This document shows positions 26,771-34,669 of a stretch of DNA of 34,669 nt, one piece after another (position 1 is the stretch's first letter; the number at the start of each line of letters is the position of its first letter). Source of the DNA: Tissierellia bacterium (GTDB lineage Bacteria > Bacillota > Clostridia > Tissierellales > Tepidimicrobiaceae). The stretch is from the NCBI GenBank assembly GCA_012799055.1, contig JAAZMA010000361.1, positions 1 to 34,669 of the forward strand. Direction: 5' to 3'. The position numbers and the translations under genes are program-made. The notes beneath the pieces were generated by a model. The model ran no database searches. It was given only the letters and a program-made list of their open reading frames with translations, and was not told where the DNA came from.

Positions 26771-26803
26771 AAAGAAGTGTTGTATACAACACTTCTTTCT
26801 AGT
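26766..26803 (+). terminator. Perfect 38-bp palindrome at the ppsR end, probable terminator
   Basis: ACTAGAAAGAAGTGTTGTATACAACACTTCTTTCTAGT is a loop-less perfect palindrome centred between 26784 and 26785, including the ppsR stop codon. In RNA it would form a long hairpin (about 17 bp) with a tight TATA loop, and the T-rich right arm could serve as the release tract. Its symmetry would also permit termination in both directions or protein binding. Confidence 0.7.
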
Positions 26804-26910
26804 TTATAAAATACATTAAAACTTTTCTAAATAATAGAGGATTATTTGATTTTATGTTGTATATATATAAGAGCGGAAGTTTTTATTAATATGAAATAAA
26901 GGATGATTAT

Positions 26911-27930
26911 ATGAATACTAGTAGAATTCAAATTGAAGAATGGGAAAAAAACATCTTATCTCCCTATGCAACTCTAAGTAAAGAATCAAAGGGTAGGACT
27001 TTATATGAAGAAAAATGCTCTATCCGTACTGATTTTCAAAGAGATAGAGATAGAATAATCCATTCTAAATCCTTTAGAAGATTAAAACACAAAACTCAAG
27101 TATTTATAGCTCCTGAAGGAGATCATTATAGAACTAGATTAACTCATACTTTAGAAGTGGCACAAATATCTAGAACTTTAGCAAGATCTCTAAAATTAAA
27201 TGAAGATTTAGTAGAGGCTATTGCCTTAGCTCATGACTTAGGCCATACACCCTTTGGCCATACAGGAGAAAAGGTATTAAATAAATTAAATCCTAAGGGT
27301 TTTCGACATAATGAACAAAGTATAAAAGTTGTAGAGTATTTAGAACACTCAGAAAAGAGAAATGGTCTCAATCTTACTTATGAAGTTAAAGATGGAATAT
27401 TAAATCATACTGGCAAAGATATGCCTAAAACATTAGAAGGACACGTAGTTAGAATTGCAGATAGGATAGCTTATATAAATCACGATATAGATGATGCCAT
27501 TCGTGGAAATATTATTAAAAACTCTGATATACCTAGGGATTGTATTAATGTATTGGGAGAAACCCATGGGGAAAGAATTAATACAATGATATTAGATGTA
27601 ATAAATAATAGTTTAGAAAAAGAAAAAATATCCATGAGTGAAGAAATAAAATATTATACAAAAAAATTAAGGGATTTTATGTTTGAAAGGGTATATTTAA
27701 ATAGTGTTGCAAAAAAAGAGGAAGATAAAGCAATATATATTATAGAACAAGTTTATAATTATTATTTTAATAATTTTAATCAACTACCTAAGGAACATAG
27801 AGAACTTTATGATGGGAAAAATTTTTCCAAAGAAGATATTATTTCTGATTATATTGCAGGAATGACAGATAGATTTGTAGTTAATTTATTTAAGGAATTA
27901 TTTATTCCAAAAGCTTGGGAAAAATTTTAA
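26911..27930 (+). CDS. dgt: Deoxyguanosinetriphosphate triphosphohydrolase-like protein
   Basis: HD-domain dNTPase that hydrolyses dNTPs to the deoxynucleoside and triphosphate, affecting dNTP pools. The 339 aa length fits the shorter clostridial form. An N-terminal RTDFQRDRDRIIHSKSFRRLKHKTQVF block precedes the HD metal site RTRLTHTLEVAQISRTLA and ALAHDLGHTPFGHTGE, then GFRHNEQSIKV and the second metal/active-site part VRIADRIAYINHDIDDAI. The ATG follows GGATGATT. It is separated from ppsR by a palindromic terminator and 107 nt, and it precedes the dnaG-rpoD pair, common in Clostridia. Confidence 0.95.
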   Translation: MNTSRIQIEEWEKNILSPYATLSKESKGRTLYEEKCSIRTDFQRDRDRIIHSKSFRRLKHKTQVFIAPEGDHYRTRLTHTLEVAQISRTLARSLKLNEDLVEAIALAHDLGHTPFGHTGEKVLNKLNPKGFRHNEQSIKVVEYLEHSEKRNGLNLTYEVKDGILNHTGKDMPKTLEGHVVRIADRIAYINHDIDDAIRGNIIKNSDIPRDCINVLGETHGERINTMILDVINNSLEKEKISMSEEIKYYTKKLRDFMFERVYLNSVAKKEEDKAIYIIEQVYNYYFNNFNQLPKEHRELYDGKNFSKEDIISDYIAGMTDRFVVNLFKELFIPKAWEKF

Positions 27931-27936
27931 AAAAAA

Positions 27937-27965
27937 GAAGGATTATTGGAATTTTTGTCGAATAT
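27937..27965 (+). promoter_or_regulatory. Consensus sigma-H-type promoter upstream of dnaG-rpoD
   Basis: GAAGGATTA (27937-27945), 11 nt, GTCGAATAT (27957-27965): both halves match the sigma-H consensus (RNAGGAWWW-N11/12-RNNGAATWW) at every fixed position. In B. subtilis the sigA operon has a sigma-H-dependent promoter before dnaG-sigA. Transcription would begin around 27972, about 35 nt before dnaG. Confidence 0.65.
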
Positions 27966-28007
27966 AGACAAAGCGTATTATTGTTGGAAAGCTTAAAGGT
28001 GGTAAAA

Positions 28008-29846
28008 ATGGCTTATATTATTAATGATGAAGTAATAGAAAGGATCCACGATGAGGCAAATATAGTAGATATAGTATCTGAATATTTAAATTTAAAAAGA
28101 AGTGGTGCAAATTTTGTTGGATTATGTCCTTTTCACAATGAAAAAACTCCATCTTTTACTGTATCAGAGACAAAACAGTTTTTTCATTGTTTTGGATGTG
28201 GAGAAGGTGGAGATGTAATCTCTTTTGTAATGAAGATGGAAAACATGTCTTTTTTAGAGGCTTCTGAGTATTTGGCAAATAAATTAGGGATACCTTTAAC
28301 TGAAAAAAGTGAAAAGGAAAAAAAATTAGAATTAGAAAAGGAGAAAATATATGAAATAAATAGAGAAGCTGTTAGATTCTATTATTCTAATTTAATTAAA
28401 AACCAAGAAGCATTAAAATATATAAAAAATAGAAAAATTAAAAGAAAAACTATTAATCAATTTGGTCTTGGTTTTGCCGAGGATAATTGGGATGGTGTAT
28501 ATAAATATTTATTAGGAAAAGGCTATAATGAAAAAGATTTAGAAAAAGCTGGATTAATAGGTATGAGGAGAGATAAGACTGGATATTATGATAAGTTTAG
28601 AAATAGAATAATATTTCCTATAATAGACACAAAAAATAGAGTAATTGGATTTGGAGGCAGAGTAATAGATGAAACTATGCCTAAATATTTAAATTCTAGG
28701 GATACATTGGTTTTTACAAAAGGAAATAATTTATATGGTTTAAATTTAGTTAGAAAACATTCAAATAGGGAAAGAATTATATTAGTTGAAGGATATATGG
28801 ATGTAATAGCCCTTTTTAACAATGGAATAAATTATGCAGTAGCTAGTCTTGGAACTGCCTTTACATCAAATCAAGCAAAATTGTTAAAAAGATATGGAAA
28901 AGAAGTATTAATATGTTATGACTCAGATAATGCAGGTATTAATGCCACTACAAAGGCAATTAATATATTGAGAAAAGAAGGAGTTGAAGCAAAGGTAATA
29001 TTACTTCCACTAAATCAAGACCCAGATGATTTTATAAAAGAAAATGGAATTAGAGAATTTGAAAAACTTATTAAAAATCCATTAAACTATATAGATTATT
29101 ATATATTTGTTTACAAGGAAAAGTATAATCTTTCTAATCCAGATGGAAAAATTAAATTTACTCAGGAAATTGCTAAAATATTAAGTAGGATAAAATCTCC
29201 TATTGAAAAAGATGTATATATTAGTAAAATATCAAAAGAAACAGGAATTTCAAAAGAGGCAATAGAAAAGGAAGTATTAGGTAGAAATTATAATTCTAAT
29301 ACAAGAATTTCCAAGGACAAGTATATTAATAGAGGATTTAGACATAATAAAGATAAAATAGAGCCTGTAAATCTTGTACTTGAATCGGGACATTTAAAGG
29401 CAGAAAAACTTTTAATAAAATTAATGATTGAAAATAAATCTTATTTTGATATAATTAACAGATATTTGGCTATGGAGGATTTTTTTAATTATGAATGTAG
29501 TTTTTTAGCAGAAATTATATTTAGGGAATATAATTCTAATCCTTTACTAAATAATATAGACCATCAATTTATCTTAAATAATATTAAAGATAAAGAAAAA
29601 TTAGATTTAAATACTGTAAATGAAATTTTAAATCAGAATATACATTTTTTATCTAATGATATGGAAAAAACTATAGAAGATTTAATTAATACTATAAATT
29701 TTTCAAAACTAAAAATGGAACTAGATAGTGTAACTAAAAAGATTCAAGAAATAGGAAATAATTTAAATGGTGAAAACATGGAAGAATTTAAAGAATTATC
29801 CTTAAGACAATTAGAGCTAAAAAATGAATTAGAATCATATATTTAA
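28008..29846 (+). CDS. dnaG: DNA primase DnaG
   Basis: Synthesises RNA primers at the replication fork. The ORF track extends to 27915, into dgt, but AAAGGTGG just before ATG 28008 and the family start ([23 protein letters not shown]) fix the true start, giving 612 aa. It has the CHC2 zinc finger ([11 protein letters not shown] ... [11 protein letters not shown]) at residues about 37-65, the RNA polymerase/TOPRIM core ([41 protein letters not shown]) and a C-terminal DnaB-interaction region (from about 450). It is followed 23 nt later by rpoD, the macromolecular-synthesis arrangement. Confidence 0.98.
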   Translation: MAYIINDEVIERIHDEANIVDIVSEYLNLKRSGANFVGLCPFHNEKTPSFTVSETKQFFHCFGCGEGGDVISFVMKMENMSFLEASEYLANKLGIPLTEKSEKEKKLELEKEKIYEINREAVRFYYSNLIKNQEALKYIKNRKIKRKTINQFGLGFAEDNWDGVYKYLLGKGYNEKDLEKAGLIGMRRDKTGYYDKFRNRIIFPIIDTKNRVIGFGGRVIDETMPKYLNSRDTLVFTKGNNLYGLNLVRKHSNRERIILVEGYMDVIALFNNGINYAVASLGTAFTSNQAKLLKRYGKEVLICYDSDNAGINATTKAINILRKEGVEAKVILLPLNQDPDDFIKENGIREFEKLIKNPLNYIDYYIFVYKEKYNLSNPDGKIKFTQEIAKILSRIKSPIEKDVYISKISKETGISKEAIEKEVLGRNYNSNTRISKDKYINRGFRHNKDKIEPVNLVLESGHLKAEKLLIKLMIENKSYFDIINRYLAMEDFFNYECSFLAEIIFREYNSNPLLNNIDHQFILNNIKDKEKLDLNTVNEILNQNIHFLSNDMEKTIEDLINTINFSKLKMELDSVTKKIQEIGNNLNGENMEEFKELSLRQLELKNELESYI

Positions 29847-29869
29847 ATTCTGGAAGGGAGGGAGCGGCA

Positions 29870-30994
29870 TTGGTACAAAAAAACAAAGATGGTGATGATG
29901 TTAAAAAAGAGCAAATGGAAGCCGTAAAAAAACTAATAGAAAAGGGTAAAAAGAAAGGTATATTAACATATAAAGAAATAGCTGATTTGTTGGAGGAGAT
30001 TGATTTAGAAGTTGAACAAATAGATGATATATATCAAAGATTAGAAGATATGGGAATAGACATTGTTGGAGATAAGGAAGAGGAAATTCTTTTAGAAACT
30101 GATGAAATAGATGAAGTAGATGAAGAAGATATTGAAAAAGAAGATCTGTCAGCTCCAAAGGGAATAGCTGTAGATGATCCTGTTAGAATGTATTTAAAAG
30201 AAATAGGCAAAATTCCCTTACTAACTGCTGAAGAAGAAATTGAACTGGCAAAAAGAATGGAAGCAGGGGATGAAGTTGCAAAAAGGCAGTTGGCAGAAGC
30301 CAATTTAAGACTGGTAGTAAGCATTGCAAAAAGATATGTAGGAAGAGGCATGTTGTTTTTAGACCTAATTCAAGAAGGAAATCTTGGATTAATGAAGGCT
30401 GTAGAAAAATTTGATTATAAAAAAGGATATAAATTTAGTACCTATGCAACTTGGTGGATTCGTCAATCTATTACCAGAGCTATTGCGGATCAAGCAAGAA
30501 CCATTAGAATTCCAGTTCATATGGTAGAGACTATTAACAAATTAGTTAGAGTTCAAAGACAATTGGTACAGGAATTAGGAAGAGACCCAACACCTGATGA
30601 AATAGCCAAGGAAATGAATATGGAAGTAGAAAAGGTAAGAGAAATTATGAAAATTGCTCAAGAGCCAGTGTCTTTAGAGACTCCTATTGGAGAAGAGGAA
30701 GACAGCCATCTTGGTGATTTTATTGAAGATGAAAATGCCCTAGCTCCTGCTGATGCAGCGACTTTTATTATGCTTAGGGAACAATTAATAGAAGTTTTAG
30801 ACACCCTTACTCCTCGTGAACAAAAAGTATTAAGACTTAGATTTGGTTTAGATGATGGAAGAGCAAGAACCCTAGAGGAAGTAGGTAAAGAATTTGATGT
30901 AACCCGTGAAAGAATTAGACAAATAGAGGCTAAAGCCTTAAGAAAACTAAGACATCCTAGTAGATCTAAAAAGCTAAAAGATTTCTTAGAATAA
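29870..30994 (+). CDS. rpoD: RNA polymerase primary sigma factor RpoD (SigA)
   Basis: Housekeeping sigma factor directing RNA polymerase to TTGACA/TATAAT promoters. At 374 aa it is the size of the Firmicutes sigma-A. Region 1.1 (about 10-65), region 1.2 ([33 protein letters not shown]), region 2 ([56 protein letters not shown]), region 3 ([15 protein letters not shown]) and region 4 ([48 protein letters not shown]) are all intact. The start is TTG, with GGAAGGGAGGGAG upstream. It shares the sigma-H-type promoter with dnaG and ends in a hairpin. Confidence 0.99.
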   Translation: MVQKNKDGDDVKKEQMEAVKKLIEKGKKKGILTYKEIADLLEEIDLEVEQIDDIYQRLEDMGIDIVGDKEEEILLETDEIDEVDEEDIEKEDLSAPKGIAVDDPVRMYLKEIGKIPLLTAEEEIELAKRMEAGDEVAKRQLAEANLRLVVSIAKRYVGRGMLFLDLIQEGNLGLMKAVEKFDYKKGYKFSTYATWWIRQSITRAIADQARTIRIPVHMVETINKLVRVQRQLVQELGRDPTPDEIAKEMNMEVEKVREIMKIAQEPVSLETPIGEEEDSHLGDFIEDENALAPADAATFIMLREQLIEVLDTLTPREQKVLRLRFGLDDGRARTLEEVGKEFDVTRERIRQIEAKALRKLRHPSRSKKLKDFLE

Positions 30995-31024
30995 TTAAAG
31001 ATTCGCAAATGCGAATCTTTAATT
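30993..31024 (+). terminator. Rho-independent terminator after rpoD
   Basis: A 14-bp stem AATTAAAGATTCGC / GCGAATCTTTAATT with an AAAT loop; the T-rich right arm (CTTTAATT) serves as the release tract. It overlaps the last two bases of the rpoD stop codon. Confidence 0.78.
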
Positions 31025-31116
31025 GTATGACCATATTGTTATTTTTGTTTCTTGCTTATTTAAGTTTTAGGGAGAATTTTTTTAAAATTATCATAATATA
31101 GGAAAGGACGAATTAT

Positions 31117-31815
31117 ATGAAACTATCCAATAGACTACAGAAAATAGCAGATTTTGTACCTAAAAACACTATAGTAGGTGATATAGGATGTGACCACGGT
31201 TATATCCCAATTTATTTAGCAAAAAACAATATATCTAAAAAAGTAATAGCTTCAGATATTAGCAAAAATTCTTTGGAAAAAACAATAGAAAATGTAAAAA
31301 TAAATAATCTTGAAAAAGATATTGAAATTAGATTAGGAGATGGATTAGATATAGTACTACCCTTTGAAATAGATACAGTAATAATTGCAGGAATGGGAGG
31401 GCTGTTAATTAAAGACATATTGGACAAGAATAAAACCAAAACTAATACTATTACCCATTTTATACTACAGCCTAATATAGCATCAAAGGAATTGAGAGAA
31501 TATCTATATGAAAATAATTTTGAAATAATAAATGAAGAACTGGCCATGGAGGGAGATAAATTTTATGAAATAATTTATGCTAAAAAGGGTAAAGGTTTTG
31601 TCACAAAAGATATATATTATGAAATAGGAGAAAAATTAATAATAAATGAAAATCCATTGTTAAAAGAATTTATTAATTATAAAATTAATATAGTGGAAGG
31701 AATATTAATAGAATTAAAAGGAGTTAAAACAGAGAAAAGTATTAAACGGCAAGAAGAGTTAAATAAAAACCTAATGGATTTAAAGGAGGTATTATTAGAA
31801 ATTGAAAGCAGCTAA
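31117..31815 (+). CDS. trmK: tRNA (adenine(22)-N(1))-methyltransferase TrmK
   Basis: Class I SAM methyltransferase that methylates N1 of adenosine 22 in the D-loop of tRNAs. At 232 aa it has normal length. The SAM site is VGDIGCDHGYIPIYLA, followed by the conserved VIASDISKNSLEKTIENVK, the family motif IIAGMGG (motif IV region) and FILQPNIASKELREYL. A C-terminal coiled coil follows. The ATG is preceded by GGAAAGGA. It overlaps the Nif3 gene by 14 nt. Confidence 0.96.
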   Translation: MKLSNRLQKIADFVPKNTIVGDIGCDHGYIPIYLAKNNISKKVIASDISKNSLEKTIENVKINNLEKDIEIRLGDGLDIVLPFEIDTVIIAGMGGLLIKDILDKNKTKTNTITHFILQPNIASKELREYLYENNFEIINEELAMEGDKFYEIIYAKKGKGFVTKDIYYEIGEKLIINENPLLKEFINYKINIVEGILIELKGVKTEKSIKRQEELNKNLMDLKEVLLEIESS

Positions 31816-32902
31816 GATTATTAAATTATTAGACAACTGGACTCCTAGATATTTAGTTGATAAATGGGACAATACTGGGTTTCAAATAGGAGACCCAGAA
31901 GTGAAAATAAGAAAAATACTTATTGCCTTGGACTTAGATAGAAGGGTTTTAGAAAAGGCTTTAGAAATAGATGCTAATATGATTATTACTCATCATCCAA
32001 TTATATTTACACCTTTAAAATCTTTAAACAAATTAAGCTATAAAGAAAGTCTAATATACGATATAATAAAAGAAGATATAGTTGTATATAATGCTCATAC
32101 TAATTTAGATATGGCAAATGGAGGGGTTAATGATACTTTAGCAAAAATATTAGGAATTAAAAATCCAAGGCTATTAAAACCTATATATGAAGAAAATCTA
32201 TATAAATTAGTAGTATTTGTACCTAATAGTCATAGGGATTTAATATTACAAGTTTTAGGAGATGAAGGTGCAGGTTATATAGGTAATTACAGCCATTGTA
32301 CTTATAATGTGGAAGGTATAGGTACCTTTATGCCCCATTTAGGAGCTAATCCATATTTAGGTACTGTAAATCAGTTGGAAAAAGTAGAAGAGACTAGAAT
32401 AGAGACCATAGTAGAAGAAAAAGATTTAAAAAAAGTAATAAATGCTATGATTAAGGCTCATCCCTATGAAGAAGTAGCTTATGATATCTATAAATTAGCC
32501 AATAGAGGAAAAGAATTTGGTTATGGAAGAATAGGGGAAATAGAAGAAATATATTTAGATGAATATTTAAAAATAATTAAGGAAAAATTAGACACTGAGT
32601 ATTTAACAGTATATGGTAATAGGGATAAAACAATAAAAACTGTAGCTCTTTGTGGAGGAAGTGGAGCTAGCTTTATAAAAGATGCATTTTTAAACAAAGC
32701 AGATGTATATATTACAGGAGATATAAAATACCATGATGCACAATATGGAGATGAGCTAGGATTGACCATAGTAGATGCAGGGCATTTCCATACAGAAAAG
32801 GTAATACTACCAGTTATAAAAGAATATTTAGAAAGGAATATAAAAGGAACCATAGAAATTGAAATCTATCAAGAGAGCAGTCCCCCTTATATAGTAGTTT
32901 AA
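31802..32902 (+). CDS. Nif3-like dinuclear metal centre protein (YqfO type)
   Basis: A ring-forming hexameric protein with a two-metal centre; its reaction is unresolved (a GTP cyclohydrolase I type 2-like fold is described). The 366 aa length is of the long form with a PII-like insert (about 130-235). The metal ligands are in ITHHPIIFTPLKSL, YNAHTNLDMANGGVND and VDAGHFHTEK; ALCGGSGASFIKDA and DVYITGDIKYHDAQYG are further family blocks. The start is TTG 31802, with AAGGAGGT (31783-31790) at a slightly long spacing. It overlaps trmK, the usual Firmicutes pair (yqfN-yqfO). Confidence 0.93.
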   Translation: MKAAKIIKLLDNWTPRYLVDKWDNTGFQIGDPEVKIRKILIALDLDRRVLEKALEIDANMIITHHPIIFTPLKSLNKLSYKESLIYDIIKEDIVVYNAHTNLDMANGGVNDTLAKILGIKNPRLLKPIYEENLYKLVVFVPNSHRDLILQVLGDEGAGYIGNYSHCTYNVEGIGTFMPHLGANPYLGTVNQLEKVEETRIETIVEEKDLKKVINAMIKAHPYEEVAYDIYKLANRGKEFGYGRIGEIEEIYLDEYLKIIKEKLDTEYLTVYGNRDKTIKTVALCGGSGASFIKDAFLNKADVYITGDIKYHDAQYGDELGLTIVDAGHFHTEKVILPVIKEYLERNIKGTIEIEIYQESSPPYIVV

Positions 32903-32920
32903 ATTAATGGAGGTGGGGAA

Positions 32921-33631
32921 GTGGATGTTTTAGATTTATTGTGGCAACTTCAAAAACATGACGACAATTTAAGTAGTTTAGAAAAAAAACTAGTGGCATT
33001 AGAACAAGGTGAAAAAATTAAACAAATAGCTAATAGAATGAAGAAAACAGAATTTAGATTAACAGATTTAAAATTTAGAATGGAACAAACAGAAAAAGAT
33101 TTAAGTAGAAATAATTTTACTTTGAAGGATTTAGATTATAAGCTAAATAAAACAGAAAAAGAATTATATGAAGGAAATATTAGTGATATTAGACAATTAG
33201 GATATTTAGATAAAGAAAAAGATTTGTTGAGACAGCAAATAGACAATAAGGAAATGGAAATTCTTTCTCAAATGGAAGAGATGGAAAATTTAAAAAAAGA
33301 ATTTGTAGAAATTGAAATAGATTTTAAAGAATTAAAAATAGAATATGGGACTTTAAAAAAAGAGTGCAAAGAATTAATAGAAAATCTTAAAAAAGAGATA
33401 ATAAAAGAAACACTAGAAAAAGAAAAGATAGTATCCCAAATCAATGAGGAAGTCTCAAGGAAATATAATCAATTAAAAAAGATTAAAGGAAATGCAATAG
33501 TAGAAATTATAGATAATAAATGTAGTGGTTGTAATGTATTGTTGCCAACTATAATAATAGATAGATTAAAATTTCAAAATGAAATAGTATATTGTGAAAA
33601 CTGTGGTAGAATACTTTATTATCAAAAATAA
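32921..33631 (+). CDS. C4-type zinc ribbon coiled-coil protein
   Basis: A 236 aa protein with a long coiled coil (about 10-185: KKLVALEQGEKIKQIANRMKKTE ... KKECKELIENLKKEI) ended by a zinc ribbon with four cysteines (CSGCNVLLP ... CENCGRILY). It matches the zf-RING_7 (Pfam zinc ribbon) family, whose members lie near nif3 in Firmicutes; nucleic-acid binding has been proposed, but the role is not established. The start is GTG with GGAGGTGGGG upstream. It sits 18 nt after the Nif3 gene, likely co-transcribed, and just before rnpB. Confidence 0.9.
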   Translation: MDVLDLLWQLQKHDDNLSSLEKKLVALEQGEKIKQIANRMKKTEFRLTDLKFRMEQTEKDLSRNNFTLKDLDYKLNKTEKELYEGNISDIRQLGYLDKEKDLLRQQIDNKEMEILSQMEEMENLKKEFVEIEIDFKELKIEYGTLKKECKELIENLKKEIIKETLEKEKIVSQINEEVSRKYNQLKKIKGNAIVEIIDNKCSGCNVLLPTIIIDRLKFQNEIVYCENCGRILYYQK

Positions 33632-33673
33632 TCATTCTGTGGAATAATATGTAATATATAGAAAGATTTAAGT

Positions 33674-33702
33674 TTGAAAAATTACTAAAATTGTGCTATA
33701 TT
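33674..33702 (+). promoter_or_regulatory. Sigma-A promoter of rnpB
   Basis: TTGAAA (33674-33679), 17 nt, TATATT (33697-33702), with TGC immediately before the -10 (extended -10). Transcription would start about 20 nt before the mature P1 helix at 33729. Confidence 0.75.
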
Positions 33703-33728
33703 AACATTAGAAAAAATTTAATTATGGT

Positions 33729-34111
33729 GAGTAAATCAGACGATCGCGTGCTTTTGCATGAGGAAAGTCCGTGCTCCATAGGGCAGGATGCTGGATAACG
33801 TCCAGTAGGGGCGACCCTAAGGATAGTGCAACAGAAACATACCGCCAGAGCCCTGATTTAGTATTTTCTAGATTTGTGGCGAAAATAGCTAAGGTGCTAT
33901 TCTGGTAAGGGTGGAAAGGTGAGGTAAGAGCTCACCAGCGACTTAGGTAACTAGTCGGCTCTGTAAACCCCATCTGGAGCAAGACCAAGAAGGGATACAA
34001 AAAGGTGGTAGCCCGCTACCTTCCCAAATGGTAGGTCGCAGGAGTCCATTGGTAACAGTGGACCATAGATAGATGATCGTCTAATACAGAACACGGCTTA
34101 TAGATTTACTC
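33729..34111 (+). ncRNA. rnpB: RNase P RNA, type A-like
   Basis: Catalytic RNA that cleaves the 5' leader of pre-tRNAs. P1 is GAGTAAATC / GATTTACTC (33729-33737 with 34103-34111) and P2 is GACGATC / GATCGTC (33739-33745 with 34075-34081). The universal blocks are present: GAGGAAAGTCCGTGCTCC, ACAGAAACATACCGCC, TAAACCCCATCTGGAGCAAGACCAA, GGTAGGTCGCAGGAG and ACAGAACACGGCTTA. The overall form fits the type A RNAs of Clostridia. It has its own promoter and terminator and follows the zinc-ribbon gene. Confidence 0.97.
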
Positions 34112-34126
34112 AATATTAATTTATTT

Positions 34127-34157
34127 AAATACAGTCTTGTATAGACTGTATTTTTTG
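34127..34157 (+). terminator. Rho-independent terminator of rnpB
   Basis: AAATACAGTCT / AGACTGTATTT stem of 11 bp with a TGTAT loop and a T-rich tail. Confidence 0.9.
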
Positions 34158-34220
34158 TTTGCTTTTATTGCATAAACTAATCTTCTGTGATAGGATTTTA
34201 GTATTGTAATTAATAGCAAA

Positions 34221-34249
34221 TTTCGATAATTAACTATAACCAGTATACT
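34221..34249 (+). promoter_or_regulatory. Candidate promoter for the terminal ABC transporter gene
   Basis: TATACT (34244-34249) is a good -10 box, with TTTCGA (34221-34226) 17 nt upstream as a weak -35. The stretch 34158-34280 holds nothing else that I can support. Confidence 0.35.
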
Positions 34250-34280
34250 AAAGGGTAGTCAAAATGCTTAGGAGGTTACT

Positions 34281-34669
34281 ATGGTTAAAATATTAGAAAT
34301 ATCTGATCTTGTATTTATGGAAAAAATTCATTATCCCAATATTAGTATTGAGCAGGGGAGTATTGTTTTTATCCAAGGACCTAGTGGATCAGGGAAAAGC
34401 ACACTTATTAGATTAATTAATAATACTATATCACCATCATCAGGTAGAATATTATTTAATGGAGTTAATATTGAAGATATAAATTCTATTGATTTAAGGA
34501 GAAAAATAATTTTGGTTGGTCAATCGCCTTATTTGTTTAATACTAATATTAAAGAAAATTTTATATTGTTTCATAAATTCCGTGAAACTCCGTTTCCAGA
34601 GGACAAAAAACTAATGGAGTATCTCCATATTTGTTGTGCAAACTTTCCATTAGACACTCAATGTATAAA
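34281..34669 (+). CDS. ABC transporter ATP-binding protein, 5' part only (FetA/YbbL-like)
   Basis: The ORF track omits this gene because it runs off the window. ATG 34281 follows AGGAGG (34270-34275), and about 129 codons stay open to the end. Seen are the Walker A motif GPSGSGKSTLIRL (about residue 33), FNGVNIEDI, and the Q-loop region KIILVGQSPYLF. The following ENFILFHKFRETPFPEDKKLMEYLHIC and FPLDTQC segments resemble the ATPase of UPF0014 (FetAB/YbbLM, STAR1-like) systems, for which metal-related export has been proposed. The signature LSGGQ and Walker B lie beyond the window, so substrate and permease are inferred, not seen. Confidence 0.85.
   Translation, partial: MVKILEISDLVFMEKIHYPNISIEQGSIVFIQGPSGSGKSTLIRLINNTISPSSGRILFNGVNIEDINSIDLRRKIILVGQSPYLFNTNIKENFILFHKFRETPFPEDKKLMEYLHICCANFPLDTQCI

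Noticed and set aside
26804-26910. Possible dgt promoter (TATAAG at 26866 with TTGATT at 26846)
   Set aside because: The spacer would be only 14 nt and no better -35 was found; a promoter is expected here after the terminator but cannot be placed with confidence.
27955-27962. Spo0A box TTGTCGAA before dnaG
   Set aside because: It fits the core consensus, but the bases are shared with the sigma-H -10 element, so a separate call is not justified from one short match.
27915-28007. 31-residue N-terminal extension of DnaG in the ORF track
   Set aside because: It overlaps the dgt end, has no SD, contains the sigma-H-like promoter, and the conserved primase N-terminus begins at ATG 28008 after AAAGGTGG.
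1-34669. Mobile elements, CRISPR arrays, prophage, toxin-antitoxin or defence genes, tRNA genes
   Set aside because: No transposase or integrase ORFs, no spaced direct repeats and no tRNA cloverleaf were seen; all intergenic gaps are short and explained by promoters, terminators, the T-box or rnpB.

Overview
The window is AT-rich, entirely plus-strand chromosomal core sequence from a low-GC Gram-positive bacterium, most likely an anaerobic endospore-forming member of Clostridia (a Tissierella-like relative would fit, but the genus cannot be fixed from this sequence). The evidence is the gene order, which closely follows the conserved Firmicutes block hemW-hrcA-grpE-dnaK-dnaJ-prmA-rsmE-mtaB ... 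phoH-pgpH-ybeY-dgkA-cdd-era-recO-glyQS-ccpN-ppsR ... dnaG-rpoD-trmK-nif3. It also includes the sporulation genes yqfC and yqfD, a CIRCE operator, a glycine T-box, and strong AGGAGG-type ribosome binding sites with frequent TTG/GTG starts.

Layout. 1-867: 3' part of hemW. 868-8758: the HrcA-controlled heat-shock operon (hrcA, grpE, dnaK, dnaJ) followed by the modification genes prmA, rsmE and mtaB. 8807-9908: a HIT protein, rpsU and yqeY, ended by a GNRA-loop terminator. 9999-12651: a membrane-microdomain module (NfeD, FloA and a small lysine-rich membrane protein). 12746-22033: yqfC, yqfD, phoH, pgpH, ybeY, a DgkA-PAP2 fusion, a DUF3048 lipoprotein, cdd, era, recO and a DUF4342 protein. 22053-26803: T-box-controlled glyQ-glyS, then a CcpN-like repressor and the PpsR regulatory protein. 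26911-31024: dgt, then dnaG-rpoD. 31117-33631: trmK, a Nif3 protein and a zinc-ribbon coiled-coil protein. 33729-34111: RNase P RNA. 34281-end: the 5' part of an ABC-transporter ATPase gene.

The genes serve protein folding (GrpE/DnaK/DnaJ), translation and RNA maturation (PrmA, RsmE, MtaB, S21, YbeY, Era, GlyRS, TrmK, RNase P), envelope and lipid-carrier metabolism (DgkA-PAP2, FloA/NfeD), c-di-AMP turnover (PgpH), replication and transcription initiation (DnaG, sigma-A), repair (RecO) and nucleotide metabolism (Cdd, Dgt). No stretch longer than 300 bases lacks a gene.

I found no mobile element, CRISPR array, defence island or other clearly undescribed system; this is ordinary core genome. 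The points most worth a second look are regulatory or architectural: a full-consensus sigma-H-type promoter before dnaG-rpoD, a sigma-E-like promoter before yqfCD, a kinase/phosphatase fusion (DgkA-PAP2), a CcpN-like gene whose Shine-Dalgarno sequence points to a non-standard AUA start, a structured rpsU leader, and three poorly understood proteins (12274-12651, DUF3048, DUF4342) set within otherwise standard operons.
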